This document shows positions 34,974-43,659 of a stretch of 64,000 bases of DNA, one piece after another. The stretch is from Alphaproteobacteria bacterium (GTDB taxonomy: Bacteria; Pseudomonadota; Alphaproteobacteria; Micropepsales; Micropepsaceae), in contig JAFKEW010000056.1 of assembly GCA_017308375.1 (NCBI GenBank), positions 38,333 through 102,332 on the forward strand, given 5' to 3'. The stretch's first letter is position 1; each line of letters starts with the position of its first letter. A program made the translations under genes and the position numbers. The notes under the pieces were generated by a model, which was given only the letters and a program-made list of their open reading frames with translations, was not told the DNA's origin and did not search any database.

Positions 34974-36377
34974 TTGAGCTTGCTGTCTCTGAGCAGTTTG
35001 CGCCGCTTTCATCCGCACGCCGCCTATGCAGCGAAGCGCGCCTCTGTCTTTGCCGTGGCGGCGGTTGCCTGTTTCTGTATGACCGTTCAGCCGGTTCTGG
35101 CGCAGGCCATCTCGCTCATCACGGATGACGAGACACTGCAGCTTCTGAAGGACTACGAAGATCCGATCTATCGCGCGGCGGGGCTGGACCCTGCGGCGCT
35201 GCACATCTATCTGGTCAACGATCCCGAGATCAACGCGTTCGCCGCCGGCGGACAGAACATCTTCGTCAACACCGGCCTGTTCATGAAACTGGACACGCCG
35301 AACGAAGTCATCGGCGTGCTGGCCCATGAAACGGGCCATATCGCAGGCGGGCATCTGACACGCGGTTCGGTCGCAGCCTCGAAAGCCAGTATTCCAATGC
35401 TGGTGGCGATGGCTGCGGGTGTGGCCGCGATGATCGCGGGCGCCGGTTCCGCCGGCATGGGTGTGTTCATGCTGGGCCAGCAGGTGGCACAAGGTCAGTT
35501 CAACGCCTTCAGCCGGGCGCAGGAAGGCACCGCCGACCAGATGGGCCAGAAGTACCTGCGCGCCACCAAGCAGTCCGGCCGCGGCATGCTGAAAACATTC
35601 CAGAAGCTCGCCGACGAAGAGGCGATGTCGGCCTATCGCATCGATGCCTGGGCACGCAGCCATCCGGCCTCGCGCGAACGCATTGCCGAGCTGGAAGATA
35701 TTATTGAAAAATCGCCTTACAAGGATGTGCCCGACAGCCCGGAATCACTGCGCCGCTTTGCAATGGTGAAGGCGAAGCTGTTCGGCTTTACCGCCGATGT
35801 CGATGTCGTGCTGCGCAAGTATCCGCCGGGCGATGAAAGTGCGCCGGCACGCTATGCCCGTGCCATCGCCTATATGCGCAAGCCAGACCTCGCCAAGGCG
35901 CAATCAGAAATCAAAAGCCTGATCGCGGAACATCCCGACAACCCGTTTTTCCATCAGGTTCTGGGCCAGATTTATGTGAATATGGCAAAGCCGGAGCTGG
36001 GCGTGCCTTCGTTGCAAAAGGCCTCGGACCTCTATCCGGAAGGGACGGAAATCCGCGTTGAACTTGCCGCAGCCCAGCTTGCGACCGAGAACGTGAAATA
36101 CGCCCAACCCGCGCTCGACAATCTGAAGGTTGCGCTACAGAAGGAAAGCGATAACGCCTTTGCCTGGTACGAAACGGCGCTTGCCTACAGCATGCTGAAC
36201 AACGAACCGATGGCCAATCTGGCAACCGCGGAACGCTATTATTCCATTGGCGCCTATCCACAGGCCCAGCGTTTCGCCTCCATCGCGCAGCGGGGCCTCT
36301 CTCAAGGTACACCCGACTGGCAGCGGGCCAATGACATCATCTCCATCTCCGCGGCGGAAAAGAAAAACCGCGACTAA
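34974..36377 (+). CDS. Periplasmic M48 metalloprotease with TPR repeats (BepA-like)
   Basis: A 467-residue protein with a signal peptide (residues 1-44, cleavage after LAQA), an M48 zinc protease domain with LAHETGHIAGGH (His118, Glu119, His122), a hydrophobic Gly/Ala-rich loop (about 140-170), the third-ligand region RAQEGTADQMG, and C-terminal TPR-like helices (about 280-450). This is the layout of BepA/YfgC-type proteases that assist or degrade outer-membrane assembly intermediates. The start is TTG at 34974 with GGAG 6 nt upstream. A DsbA-like gene starts 16 nt after its stop, a pairing that suggests joint envelope quality control. Confidence 0.92.
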   Translation: MSLLSLSSLRRFHPHAAYAAKRASVFAVAAVACFCMTVQPVLAQAISLITDDETLQLLKDYEDPIYRAAGLDPAALHIYLVNDPEINAFAAGGQNIFVNTGLFMKLDTPNEVIGVLAHETGHIAGGHLTRGSVAASKASIPMLVAMAAGVAAMIAGAGSAGMGVFMLGQQVAQGQFNAFSRAQEGTADQMGQKYLRATKQSGRGMLKTFQKLADEEAMSAYRIDAWARSHPASRERIAELEDIIEKSPYKDVPDSPESLRRFAMVKAKLFGFTADVDVVLRKYPPGDESAPARYARAIAYMRKPDLAKAQSEIKSLIAEHPDNPFFHQVLGQIYVNMAKPELGVPSLQKASDLYPEGTEIRVELAAAQLATENVKYAQPALDNLKVALQKESDNAFAWYETALAYSMLNNEPMANLATAERYYSIGAYPQAQRFASIAQRGLSQGTPDWQRANDIISISAAEKKNRD

Positions 36378-36393
36378 CCATGCAGGAACAATC

Positions 36394-37149
36394 ATGAACG
36401 ATGGCTGGAAATACGCCGTGGCGGGCGCGCTTGCCGGTGCGGCCCTTTCAATCGCGATCATCTTCGCATCCGCGGCGGCTGGTATCCTGCCCGTGCAGTT
36501 GAGCACACCGTCACGAGACGCGGCGGTGAAGGGTTATCTGACCGCACACCCCGAAATTCTGATCGAAATGACAGACAAGCTGCAGGAGCAGCAGGCGGCC
36601 GAAGAAACGCGCGCCCGCGAGAATGCCGTTGCCAAGACGGGAATGGCCGCCTTCTTCGATCCGAAGGTCGCCTTTGTCACCGGCCCGAAAGACGCGAAAA
36701 CCACACTGGTGGAATTTTTCGATTACAATTGCCCTTATTGCCGGGCCTCCATTCCGGCGGTGAAGAAATTCTATGAGGCGCACAAGAACGATGCCCGCTT
36801 CGCCTTCATCGAATTTCCGATCAAGGGCGAAAATTCGACCGAAGCCGCAAAAGCCGCCATCGCAGCCCGCAGGCAGCCCGAGAAATATCTCGCCTTCCAC
36901 TTCGCACTGATGAACGAGCATGAGCTGGTCACGCCGGAACTTGTATTTGCCGTGGCGAAAAAGACCGGCCTGGATGTGGCGAAGCTGAAAGCCGATATGA
37001 ACGACCCCGCGATCAATGCGGAAATCGATGCGGCGCACGAACTCGCCCGCAAAGCCGGTGTGGACGGCACGCCCACCTTCATCATCAACGGCAAGGTGCG
37101 GCCCGGCGCCATCGAACCGGGGATGCTGGAAAAACTGGCGAAGGGTTAG
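36394..37149 (+). CDS. DsbA-family thiol oxidoreductase, membrane-anchored
   Basis: A 251-residue protein with an N-terminal hydrophobic anchor (about 7-33), a helical linker (40-85) and a thioredoxin-fold domain with the CPYC redox pair (Cys113, Cys116) and the cis-Pro loop GTPTFIING. The helical insert and the N-terminal helix starting [14 protein letters not shown] match the ScsC/BdbD-type subgroup of DsbA proteins, which oxidise or isomerise disulfides in the periplasm. AGGA precedes the ATG at 36394; the frame opens earlier inside the M48 gene. Its stop overlaps the thiSG stop on the opposite strand by 3 nt. Whether it acts as oxidase or isomerase cannot be told. Confidence 0.9.
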   Translation: MNDGWKYAVAGALAGAALSIAIIFASAAAGILPVQLSTPSRDAAVKGYLTAHPEILIEMTDKLQEQQAAEETRARENAVAKTGMAAFFDPKVAFVTGPKDAKTTLVEFFDYNCPYCRASIPAVKKFYEAHKNDARFAFIEFPIKGENSTEAAKAAIAARRQPEKYLAFHFALMNEHELVTPELVFAVAKKTGLDVAKLKADMNDPAINAEIDAAHELARKAGVDGTPTFIINGKVRPGAIEPGMLEKLAKG

Positions 37150-38141
37150 ATCACGCCCCCTTGCGGGCTGGACGGGTCGGCATATTGCTTTTTCGGCATT
37201 CGGCCGGCGAGAAAGGCCTGCCGGCCCGCGATCACCGCATGTTTCATGGCCTCAGCCATCAGGACCGGATTTTTCGCCTGTGCGATGCCGGTGTTTGAGA
37301 TCACACCGTCGCACCCCAGCTCCATCGCTATCGCGGCATCCGAAGCCGTGCCAATTCCCGCATCGACGATGACCGGCACCTTCGCCTGCTCGATGATGGT
37401 GCGGATATTGATCGTGCTTTGCAGGCCGAGGCCGGACCCGATCGGCGATGCCAGCGGCATGATCGCAACCGCGCCCAAATTCTCCAGCCGCTTCGCCATC
37501 AGCGGATCGTCGTTGCAGTAAACCATGACCTGAAAGCCGTCATTCGCGAGCATCTCCGCCGCGCGCAGGGTCTCGATCATATCGGGATAAAGAGTTTTCT
37601 GTTCGCCCAACACTTCAAGTTTCACGAGGCTCCAGCCGCCGGCCTCGCGCGCAAGGCGCAGGGTGCGGATCGCATCTTCCCCCGTGAAGCAGCCAGCGGT
37701 GTTGGGCAGATAGGTGACCGCCTTCGGATCGATGAAATCGACCAGCTTGGGCTGGCTGGGGTCCGTCAGGTTCACGCGGCGGACGGCAACGGTGACGAGT
37801 TCCGCACCGCTGGCAGCCAGCGCGGCCGCATTCTCCGCATAGGATTTGTATTTGCCGGTACCGATAATCAGCCGTGAGGTGAAGGTGCGCCCGGCGATGA
37901 CGAAGGGATTGTCCTGCGGCAGCGAGACCGGAGCATTGCCGCCGCCGATGAAATGGACGATTTCAAGATTGTCGCCAGCCCCCACCACGATTTCGCCATA
38001 ACGGGAGCGGGGAACGATCTCCAGATTCCGCTCAACCGCGATTTTGGCAGGCTCCAACCCCAGCGAAACGAGCAATTGTTGCACGCTTACAGGAGTGTCT
38101 ATAGTGCGGGCTTCACCATTGATTGTGATGGCAAGTGACAT
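37146..38141 (-). CDS. thiG: ThiS-ThiG fusion: sulfur carrier plus thiazole synthase
   Basis: This 331-residue protein joins two thiamin enzymes. Residues 1-68 are ThiS ([34 protein letters not shown], ending IVHFIGGG at 66-68). Residues 76-331 are ThiG, a TIM barrel making the thiazole phosphate from deoxyxylulose phosphate, with the Schiff-base lysine at 174 (LVKLEVLGE) and phosphate loops near ASPIGSGLG and [11 protein letters not shown]. ThiS normally needs a free C-terminal Gly-Gly for thiocarboxylation, here it is internal. Such bifunctional proteins are known in alphaproteobacteria. The start at 38141 gives the ThiS N-terminus. No other thi gene is nearby and the 76-nt upstream gap is too short for a TPP riboswitch. 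Confidence 0.92.
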   Translation of the reverse strand: MSLAITINGEARTIDTPVSVQQLLVSLGLEPAKIAVERNLEIVPRSRYGEIVVGAGDNLEIVHFIGGGNAPVSLPQDNPFVIAGRTFTSRLIIGTGKYKSYAENAAALAASGAELVTVAVRRVNLTDPSQPKLVDFIDPKAVTYLPNTAGCFTGEDAIRTLRLAREAGGWSLVKLEVLGEQKTLYPDMIETLRAAEMLANDGFQVMVYCNDDPLMAKRLENLGAVAIMPLASPIGSGLGLQSTINIRTIIEQAKVPVIVDAGIGTASDAAIAMELGCDGVISNTGIAQAKNPVLMAEAMKHAVIAGRQAFLAGRMPKKQYADPSSPQGGVI

Positions 38142-38217
38142 CAGGCCATATCCATAACGGTTTCTCTCAAGGTATGACCCCAGTATAAAGCCGAATCGCA
38201 GCTCTTGCGGGGTTCTC

Positions 38218-38682
38218 GTGGCCAAAAAAGCCAAGATATTTCCGATATATGTATTGAACGGGCCGAATCTCAACCTTCTGGGGGAGCGCGAGCCCGAAAT
38301 CTATGGCCGCACCACGCTGGCCGACATCGGACGCATGGCCGCGGCATGCGCCGAAGACCATGGCCTGAATGTGGAGTTCCGCCAGAGCAACCATGAGGGC
38401 GCGCTGGTCGACTGGCTTCAGGAAGCCCGTAGCGGAGCCTGTGGCGTGGTGTTGAACGCGGGCGCGCTGACGCATACTTCGGTCGCCCTGTATGACGCGT
38501 GCAAGGCCCTGACGGTGCCCCTGATCGAGGTTCATCTCTCCAACCCCCACGCGCGGGAGCCATTCCGGCACCACTCCTTCATCAGCCCGGCTGCGAAGGG
38601 CGTGATCTGCGGGCTTGGCGTACAGGGTTATTTGCTGGCAATCGATGCGCTTGCCGCTCTTCTCAAGGAAAGCACAAAATGA
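38218..38682 (+). CDS. aroQ: Type II 3-dehydroquinate dehydratase
   Basis: A 154-residue dodecameric dehydratase of the shikimate pathway converting 3-dehydroquinate to 3-dehydroshikimate. [18 protein letters not shown] includes the catalytic tyrosine loop, followed by [25 protein letters not shown] and [18 protein letters not shown] with the catalytic histidine region. The start is GTG at 38218 after a GCGGGG stretch. The stop overlaps the accB ATG (ATGA), the conserved aroQ-accB-accC order. It is divergent from thiSG over 76 nt. Confidence 0.95.
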   Translation: MAKKAKIFPIYVLNGPNLNLLGEREPEIYGRTTLADIGRMAAACAEDHGLNVEFRQSNHEGALVDWLQEARSGACGVVLNAGALTHTSVALYDACKALTVPLIEVHLSNPHAREPFRHHSFISPAAKGVICGLGVQGYLLAIDALAALLKESTK

Positions 38683-39143
38683 GCATGAAAGACGGCGAGT
38701 CCGGCAGCATTGCCGATATGGTGCGTGAACTGGCGGAATTGCTTTCGGAAACGAACCTGACCGAGATCGAAGTAGAGCAGAACGGTCAGCGCGTGCGCGT
38801 CTCCCGCCAGATGTCAGCCGTGATGACACAGGCGATGCCGATGGCCGCAGCACCCGCGGCAAGTGCTGCGCCCATTGCGGAAACGCCACAGAAGGTAGCC
38901 GGACCGCAGGCCGGTACTGTCACTTCCCCCATGGTCGGCACGGTCTATCTCGCGCCGGAACCGGGCAAACCACCCTTCGTCAAGGTCGGCGATACGGTCA
39001 AGGAAGGTGATACGCTTCTGATCGTGGAAGCGATGAAAACCATGAACCCGATCCTGGCACCGCGTAGCGGGACAGTCCGCGAGATCTGCATCTCGGATGC
39101 CGAGCCAGTGGAGTTCGGCCAACCTCTTCTTGTCATCGCCTGA
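38679..39143 (+). CDS. accB: Biotin carboxyl carrier protein of acetyl-CoA carboxylase
   Basis: A 154-residue BCCP. An N-terminal helical dimer segment (about 9-45) and an Ala/Pro-rich linker lead to the biotinyl domain with EAMKTMN, biotin going on Lys120; the TSPMVGTVY strand and the thumb-containing EPGKPPF insert are typical. It carries the carboxyl group from AccC to the carboxyltransferase for malonyl-CoA synthesis. The ATG at 38679 overlaps the aroQ stop and the stop shares one base with the accC ATG, so the three genes are translationally linked. Confidence 0.95.
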   Translation: MSMKDGESGSIADMVRELAELLSETNLTEIEVEQNGQRVRVSRQMSAVMTQAMPMAAAPAASAAPIAETPQKVAGPQAGTVTSPMVGTVYLAPEPGKPPFVKVGDTVKEGDTLLIVEAMKTMNPILAPRSGTVREICISDAEPVEFGQPLLVIA

Positions 39144-40489
39144 TGTTTGAAAAAGTCCTCATCGCCAATCGCGGCGAGATCGCACTGCGCATCAACCGCG
39201 CCTGCAAGGAGATGGGAATCTCCACAGTCGCCATTCATTCGACCGCGGATGCGGACGCGATGCATGTGCGCCTTGCCGACGAAAGCGTTTGCGTCGGCCC
39301 GGCACCGGCATCGCAATCCTATCTCAACATGCCGGCGATCATCGCGGCCTGCGAAATCACCGGCGCCGAAGCGATTCATCCCGGTTACGGCTTCCTGTCC
39401 GAAAACGCCCGTTTTGCCGAGATTGTAAAGGAGCACGGGCTGACCTTCATCGGGCCGGAGCCGGAACATATCCGCCTGATGGGCGACAAAATCGCGGCCA
39501 AGCAGGCGGTAAAGGCCGTAGGTATTCCCACAGTACCAGGTTCCGATGGCGCCGTCGAAAGCGATAGCGAGGCCGAAAAGCTGGCCGAAGAAATCGGCTA
39601 TCCGGTGCTGATCAAGGCCACGGCTGGCGGCGGCGGGCGCGGTATGAAGGTCGCGCAGCAGAAATCCGAACTGTCATTGGCGCTTTCCACCGCACGCACC
39701 GAGGCCAAGACCGCCTTCGGCAACGACGCGGTCTATATGGAAAAATATCTGGAGCGGCCGCGGCACATCGAAGTGCAGGTGCTGGCCGACAAATTCGGCA
39801 ATGTCATTCATCTGGGGGAGCGCGATTGCTCGTTGCAGCGCCGCCACCAGAAAGTGTGGGAGGAAGCACCCTCCCCTGCCCTCAATTCGGCGCAGCGTCA
39901 GGAGATAGGCGCCATCGTCACCACGGCGCTGGCCAAACTTGGCTATCTGGGTGCAGGCACCATCGAATTCCTGTTTGAAGAAGGGCGCTTCTATTTCATC
40001 GAAATGAACACCAGGGTTCAGGTGGAGCACCCCGTCACCGAGGCCATCACTGGCATCGACATCGTGCGTGAACAATTGCGCATTGCCGCCGGATCGCCGC
40101 TGGAGATCGCGCAATCCGATGTTGTGATCTCAGGGCACGCCATCGAATGCCGGATCAACGCCGAAAATCCGTTCAAATTCACCCCGTCACCCGGGCAGAT
40201 TACACAATTCCACGCACCGGGCGGGTTGGGTGTTCGCTTCGATTCCGCGCTTTATGACGGCTACCGGATACCGCCTTACTATGACAGCCTGGCGGGCAAG
40301 CTGATCGTGCACGCGAAAAATCGCAATGAGTGCCTTTTGCGGCTGCGCCGCGCGCTGGATGAGTTGGTGGTCGGCGGCATCGAGACCACCATCCCGCTGT
40401 TTCAGGAACTCGTGCGTCAGCCCGATATCCTGAACGGCGATTATCACATCCACTGGCTGGAGCAGTTTCTGGCCAGGCGCAACGGTTGA
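39143..40489 (+). CDS. accC: Biotin carboxylase subunit of acetyl-CoA carboxylase
   Basis: A 448-residue ATP-grasp enzyme that carboxylates biotin on AccB with bicarbonate. It starts [16 protein letters not shown]; the glycine-rich ATP loop is [42 protein letters not shown] and the metal/bicarbonate site [16 protein letters not shown] follow. The biotin-carboxylase C-terminal domain is complete. Length fits the stand-alone AccC rather than a fused acyl-CoA carboxylase. The ATG overlaps the accB stop by 1 nt. Confidence 0.97.
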   Translation: MFEKVLIANRGEIALRINRACKEMGISTVAIHSTADADAMHVRLADESVCVGPAPASQSYLNMPAIIAACEITGAEAIHPGYGFLSENARFAEIVKEHGLTFIGPEPEHIRLMGDKIAAKQAVKAVGIPTVPGSDGAVESDSEAEKLAEEIGYPVLIKATAGGGGRGMKVAQQKSELSLALSTARTEAKTAFGNDAVYMEKYLERPRHIEVQVLADKFGNVIHLGERDCSLQRRHQKVWEEAPSPALNSAQRQEIGAIVTTALAKLGYLGAGTIEFLFEEGRFYFIEMNTRVQVEHPVTEAITGIDIVREQLRIAAGSPLEIAQSDVVISGHAIECRINAENPFKFTPSPGQITQFHAPGGLGVRFDSALYDGYRIPPYYDSLAGKLIVHAKNRNECLLRLRRALDELVVGGIETTIPLFQELVRQPDILNGDYHIHWLEQFLARRNG

Positions 40490-40561
40490 TTCGATTTTCC
40501 CGCTGGGCCGTTACGAGGACTCGCATATAGTGCGGGTGACGACAGCCGCACGGGGATTCAA

Positions 40562-40957
40562 ATGGCTTTTCTGAATGGCTGGTCACCCCAGCTTCTGAGC
40601 ATCTTGCGCATTATGTCCGGGCTTCTGTTCCTGGAGCACGGGACGGCAAAGCTGCTCGGTATTCCGCATGTGACGATGTATGACGCGGGCCTTTCGCCAT
40701 TGTTGCTGGCCGCCGGCATCATCGAGCTGACTGGTGGTGTTCTGATTACCGCAGGATTTTTCACCCGTATCGCGGCCTTCATCTGCTCCGGCGAAATGGC
40801 TGTCGGATATTTTCTCTACCACATGCGCATGGGCGGCTTCTTCCCCGCGGTTAACCAGGGCGATGCCGCGATCCTGTTCTGCTTCATCTTTCTTTACATC
40901 GCTGCAGCCGGTCCCGGACCGTGGAGCATCGATGCGAAACGCGGCCGGACAACCTGA
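40562..40957 (+). CDS. DoxX-family membrane protein
   Basis: A 131-residue protein with four predicted transmembrane helices (about 13-32, 45-66, 70-90 and 103-124) and the DoxX hallmark RIMSGLLFLEHGTAKL at the first helix, followed by GIIELTGGVLITAGFFTR. DoxX proteins sit in the cytoplasmic membrane; roles in quinone or sulfur redox stress are proposed but not settled. GGGG lies 8 nt before the ATG. It stands between accC and aat with no evident functional partner. Confidence 0.88.
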   Translation: MAFLNGWSPQLLSILRIMSGLLFLEHGTAKLLGIPHVTMYDAGLSPLLLAAGIIELTGGVLITAGFFTRIAAFICSGEMAVGYFLYHMRMGGFFPAVNQGDAAILFCFIFLYIAAAGPGPWSIDAKRGRTT

Positions 40958-41066
40958 CACACATCACGCATGAATGCCGGGCATGTCAGGAGATACGTGC
41001 CGTGGCTTATTGCCCGGCGCGGCGGTATAAACGCAGAAGCTCGGTATATCTGCTGTCCGCGGCAAC

Positions 41067-41810
41067 ATGCACCAGAAGGTTGAATTAACGCCAGATCTGC
41101 TCTTGCAGGCTTATGCGCAAGGGCTGTTCCCGATGGCTGAACGGCGGGAAGATCCGGGGCTGTTTTGGGTGTCACCGGACCGGCGGGGCATCATTCCGTT
41201 GAACAGATTTCACCTGCCGCGCCGATTGGCGCGCACCGTTCGCAGCGACGCTTACACGGTCACGGCCGATCAGGATTTTGCCGCCGTTATCAGAGCCTGT
41301 GCCGCGCCGCGTGCAGCAAGCGAGCAAAGCTGGATCAATGACGAGATCATCCGGCTTTATTCGGCGTTGCACGAAGGAGGCTTCGCCCACTCCATCGAAT
41401 GCCGCAAGGACGGCCAACTGGTCGGTGGACTTTACGGTGTCGCGCTGGGTGCCGCGTTCTTTGGCGAGAGTATGTTCTCCAGCGCGCGCGACGCGAGCAA
41501 AGTGGCGCTGGTGCATCTGGTGGCGCGGCTGATCCGCGGCGGCTTTGCTCTGCTGGATACGCAGTTTCTGACCACCCATCTGGAACAGTTCGGCACGATC
41601 GAGATTCCGCGCGCGGCCTATCTGGCGCGCCTGCACGACGCCCTGGGACGGAACGCAGAGTTTTACTGGCCGGCCCCTTCAGGGAGAGACGGCGCGGGCT
41701 CATCCGCCTCCGCATTGGGCGACACGACTTTGGCCGGGCCCTTGGCGGGTGTCACGCTTGCCACCACGCCCGGCGCGTTGGTTTTGCAAGTGATCACCCA
41801 AACGTCATAA
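41067..41810 (+). CDS. aat: Leucyl/phenylalanyl-tRNA-protein transferase
   Basis: A 247-residue enzyme of the bacterial N-end rule that adds Leu or Phe to N-terminal Arg or Lys, marking proteins for ClpS-Clp[70 protein letters not shown] and [21 protein letters not shown] follow the family in order. The conserved part ends near residue 205; the last 40 residues are Gly/Ala/Thr-rich, unlike the family, and lie antisense to the 3' end of the DUF2155 gene (148-nt overlap). No strong ribosome binding site precedes the ATG at 41067. Confidence 0.93.
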   Translation: MHQKVELTPDLLLQAYAQGLFPMAERREDPGLFWVSPDRRGIIPLNRFHLPRRLARTVRSDAYTVTADQDFAAVIRACAAPRAASEQSWINDEIIRLYSALHEGGFAHSIECRKDGQLVGGLYGVALGAAFFGESMFSSARDASKVALVHLVARLIRGGFALLDTQFLTTHLEQFGTIEIPRAAYLARLHDALGRNAEFYWPAPSGRDGAGSSASALGDTTLAGPLAGVTLATTPGALVLQVITQTS

Positions 41811-42244
41811 AGCGGATGTTCCATCCCGTTGATGGATGGTGTGGAGGCAAACATCCAACCGGAAAACACCTGCTTCGCGGCCTGGCCCGGCCTCTTGTCG
41901 CTGATCTGCAGGAAGGCCGTGGTTTCGGGTGGTTCGGTCGGCGGTGTCGAATAACAGGTGCGCGCCGTAATCGTCAGCGTCGCAAACTGAACCGGTTTGT
42001 CGATCGGGGCCACGATATCGGTGGCGCGGCCGGTGATTTTGTCGAGCCCGCGCAGAACGACCGCGACCGGCTTTGCGGGCGGCGGTGCTGGTGCGGTTTG
42101 GGTATTGTCTGTTGCGGAGTTGTCTGACGCAGGGTTGGCGCCGGAGGTTGCCACCGGGCTGCCGCTGACATCCTGTGCCAGCGCGGGCACAGCCGCGACC
42201 GCCATGAAAAACAGAAAAGCCGGTGCGATAGCGCCAAAGCGCAT
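41663..42244 (-). CDS. DUF2155 secreted protein
   Basis: A 193-residue secreted protein with a signal peptide (about 1-23, cleavage after ALAQ), a Pro/Ala-rich linker and the DUF2155 core ([16 protein letters not shown] through [20 protein letters not shown] and WVITC). It is a small beta-rich periplasmic domain with two conserved cysteines and no known function, almost always found beside NDUFA12 and mlaD in alphaproteobacteria. The ATG at 42244 overlaps the mlaD stop by one base; a GTG one codon earlier is also possible. The last 35-40 residues are non-conserved and overlap aat on the other strand. Confidence 0.88.
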   Translation of the reverse strand: MRFGAIAPAFLFFMAVAAVPALAQDVSGSPVATSGANPASDNSATDNTQTAPAPPPAKPVAVVLRGLDKITGRATDIVAPIDKPVQFATLTITARTCYSTPPTEPPETTAFLQISDKRPGQAAKQVFSGWMFASTPSINGMEHPLYDVWVITCKTNAPGVVASVTPAKGPAKVVSPNAEADEPAPSLPEGAGQ

Positions 42245-42750
42245 CACGGTACCTCTGGCAGCGGGCTTGCCGGTTTGGGTGCGCTGTGGTTGTTGCCGGG
42301 CTGGCTGGAGCCGCTGCCACTGTTGATGAAGCGGCCGACAAGCCCCATCAGATCCACAGCCCCTTGCGTATTCTGCAGGATTGCCCCCGGCTTCAGCATG
42401 TCATCGCTGCCACCCGGCGCAATCGAGACATAGGAACTGCCGAGAAGGCCCGCCGACGTGATTTTGGCGGAACTGTCTTGCGGGATCGGGATATCCTTCC
42501 CGATCGAAAGCCGCGCCAGTGCCGTATAGCTGCGGGTGTCGAGCTTGAGCGCGGATACGGTGCCGATCTTGATGCCACGCATGCGCACATCGGTGCCCAC
42601 GCTGATGCCTTCGACGCTGCCGAAACGGGCGTTGATCTCATAGCCCGAAATGCTGCCCGCACTTGTGGTGGTGTAGGCGAAAAACAGGAACGCGGCGGCG
42701 ACCACCACGACCACGGCGCCAATCAGGGTTTCAATAGTATTGTTCTGCAT
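42244..42750 (-). CDS. mlaD: MlaD-type MCE-domain phospholipid transport protein
   Basis: A 168-residue protein with an N-terminal transmembrane anchor (about 8-28) and one MCE domain (YEINARFGSVEGISVGTDVR, GIKIGTVSALKLD, and SAKITSAGLLGSSYVSIAPG). MlaD forms a hexameric ring in the inner membrane that passes phospholipids between the MlaFEB ABC transporter and the periplasm to keep the outer membrane asymmetric. The C-terminal tail is Ser/Pro-rich. No mlaE or mlaF is in the window; as a single MCE gene next to ndufa12 and DUF2155, this is the common alphaproteobacterial arrangement. Confidence 0.9.
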   Translation of the reverse strand: MQNNTIETLIGAVVVVVAAAFLFFAYTTTSAGSISGYEINARFGSVEGISVGTDVRMRGIKIGTVSALKLDTRSYTALARLSIGKDIPIPQDSSAKITSAGLLGSSYVSIAPGGSDDMLKPGAILQNTQGAVDLMGLVGRFINSGSGSSQPGNNHSAPKPASPLPEVP

Positions 42751-42770
42751 ACGGATTATTCGTGCTCGGA

Positions 42771-43151
42771 TTATTCCGGTTTCCAGGCCTCATAATCGCC
42801 GGTCGCCCGTGGGCGCTTGCCAGAACGGGCGAGGCTTCCGGGCGGGCGCATGGCATCCGCTGTGCCGGACATGTTGGGGAGGTATTCACGCTCCCACTCT
42901 TTGGTCTTCGGGGCGGAAACGGTCGGCGGCTCGGCGAAAGTGTGATGCAGCCAGCCATGCCAGTCTGGCGGTACGCGGCTTGCCTCCACCGTCCCGTTAT
43001 AGAGCACCCAGCGGCGCTTTCCGGTCGCATTCTGGTAATAGCGGTTGCCGAATTTGTCTTCGCCCACAAACCGGCCCGACCACCAGGTGTTCACCAGGGT
43101 GCCAAGCGTGGCGCCCCGCCACCAAATGAAGATCAAATCCCACAGAGACAT
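42771..43151 (-). CDS. NDUFA12-family accessory subunit of NADH dehydrogenase (complex I)
   Basis: A 126-residue protein of the NDUFA12/B17.2 family. WWRGATLGTLVNTWWSGRFVG, KFGNRYYQ, RRWVLYNG and the PDWHGWLHHTF block match the supernumerary complex I subunit shared by mitochondria and alphaproteobacteria, one of the best lineage markers in this window. It binds the peripheral arm near the quinone site and may help assembly. I chose the ATG at 43151; a GTG at 43169 would add six residues. It precedes mlaD by 20 nt. Confidence 0.92.
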   Translation of the reverse strand: MSLWDLIFIWWRGATLGTLVNTWWSGRFVGEDKFGNRYYQNATGKRRWVLYNGTVEASRVPPDWHGWLHHTFAEPPTVSAPKTKEWEREYLPNMSGTADAMRPPGSLARSGKRPRATGDYEAWKPE

Positions 43152-43404
43152 CTTGCTGCTCGCCACCACAAAAGATTCGCCAGCCTGAGGGGACTATAGT
43201 TAGCCCACTGCTGTGCGCAAAGTGTGGCATCTCGTGCGCCCGCGCAAAGATGCGTGACCAGGACAAATGCCAGCAGAAGCGCCCTCTCCAGCCGCGCGGG
43301 AACCGGCGCTGCTCCGCAACCGGAAGGGCCGAAAAAATATTTTTACCAAACCGGCTTCCGGGCTTGACACCCGATGCCATCAGCATTTTTCCGCACCCTT
43401 CGAC

Positions 43405-43532
43405 CCACAAGATGTTGGGGGTAAGGTTTCGTTTACCACTTAGGTCTTGCGCCACCTCCGGCACCATGCCCATACTTCGCCCCAGTCGCCTTCCGCGACC
43501 CAAAATCTGGCGGTTTCCACTATACCTAGCCG
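43405..43532 (+). promoter_or_regulatory. NrdR-like boxes upstream of nrdJ
   Basis: The 508-nt gap before nrdJ contains no gene. CCACAAGATGTTGGGG (43405-43420) matches all conserved positions of the NrdR box core (C-W-A-n-A-T-n-T-W-G). A second, weaker copy, CCACTATACCTAGCCG (43517-43532), differs at one core base. They are 112 nt apart, not the usual helical-phase spacing of about 31 nt. A TTGACA lies at 43364-43369 without an obvious -10, and an AT palindrome at 43333-43344. NrdR would repress nrdJ when dATP is plentiful. No cobalamin riboswitch is seen. Confidence 0.45.
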
Positions 43533-43659
43533 CCGGGACGGCCCGTATATACGCGGCCTCCCGGGGACATGGAAACGTCACTTTGCGGGATCGAGATTTC
43601 CGGGATCGGACCGGATCGGCAGGCGGCAGAGGGTCAACATCCAGCCTGTTGGGGGAGCC

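Noticed and set aside
38142..38217. TPP riboswitch ahead of thiSG
   Set aside because: The gap of 76 nt is too short and has none of the conserved TPP aptamer strings.
43170..43659. Cobalamin riboswitch ahead of the B12-dependent RNR
   Set aside because: No B12-box-like sequence or the expected 200-nt fold could be found.
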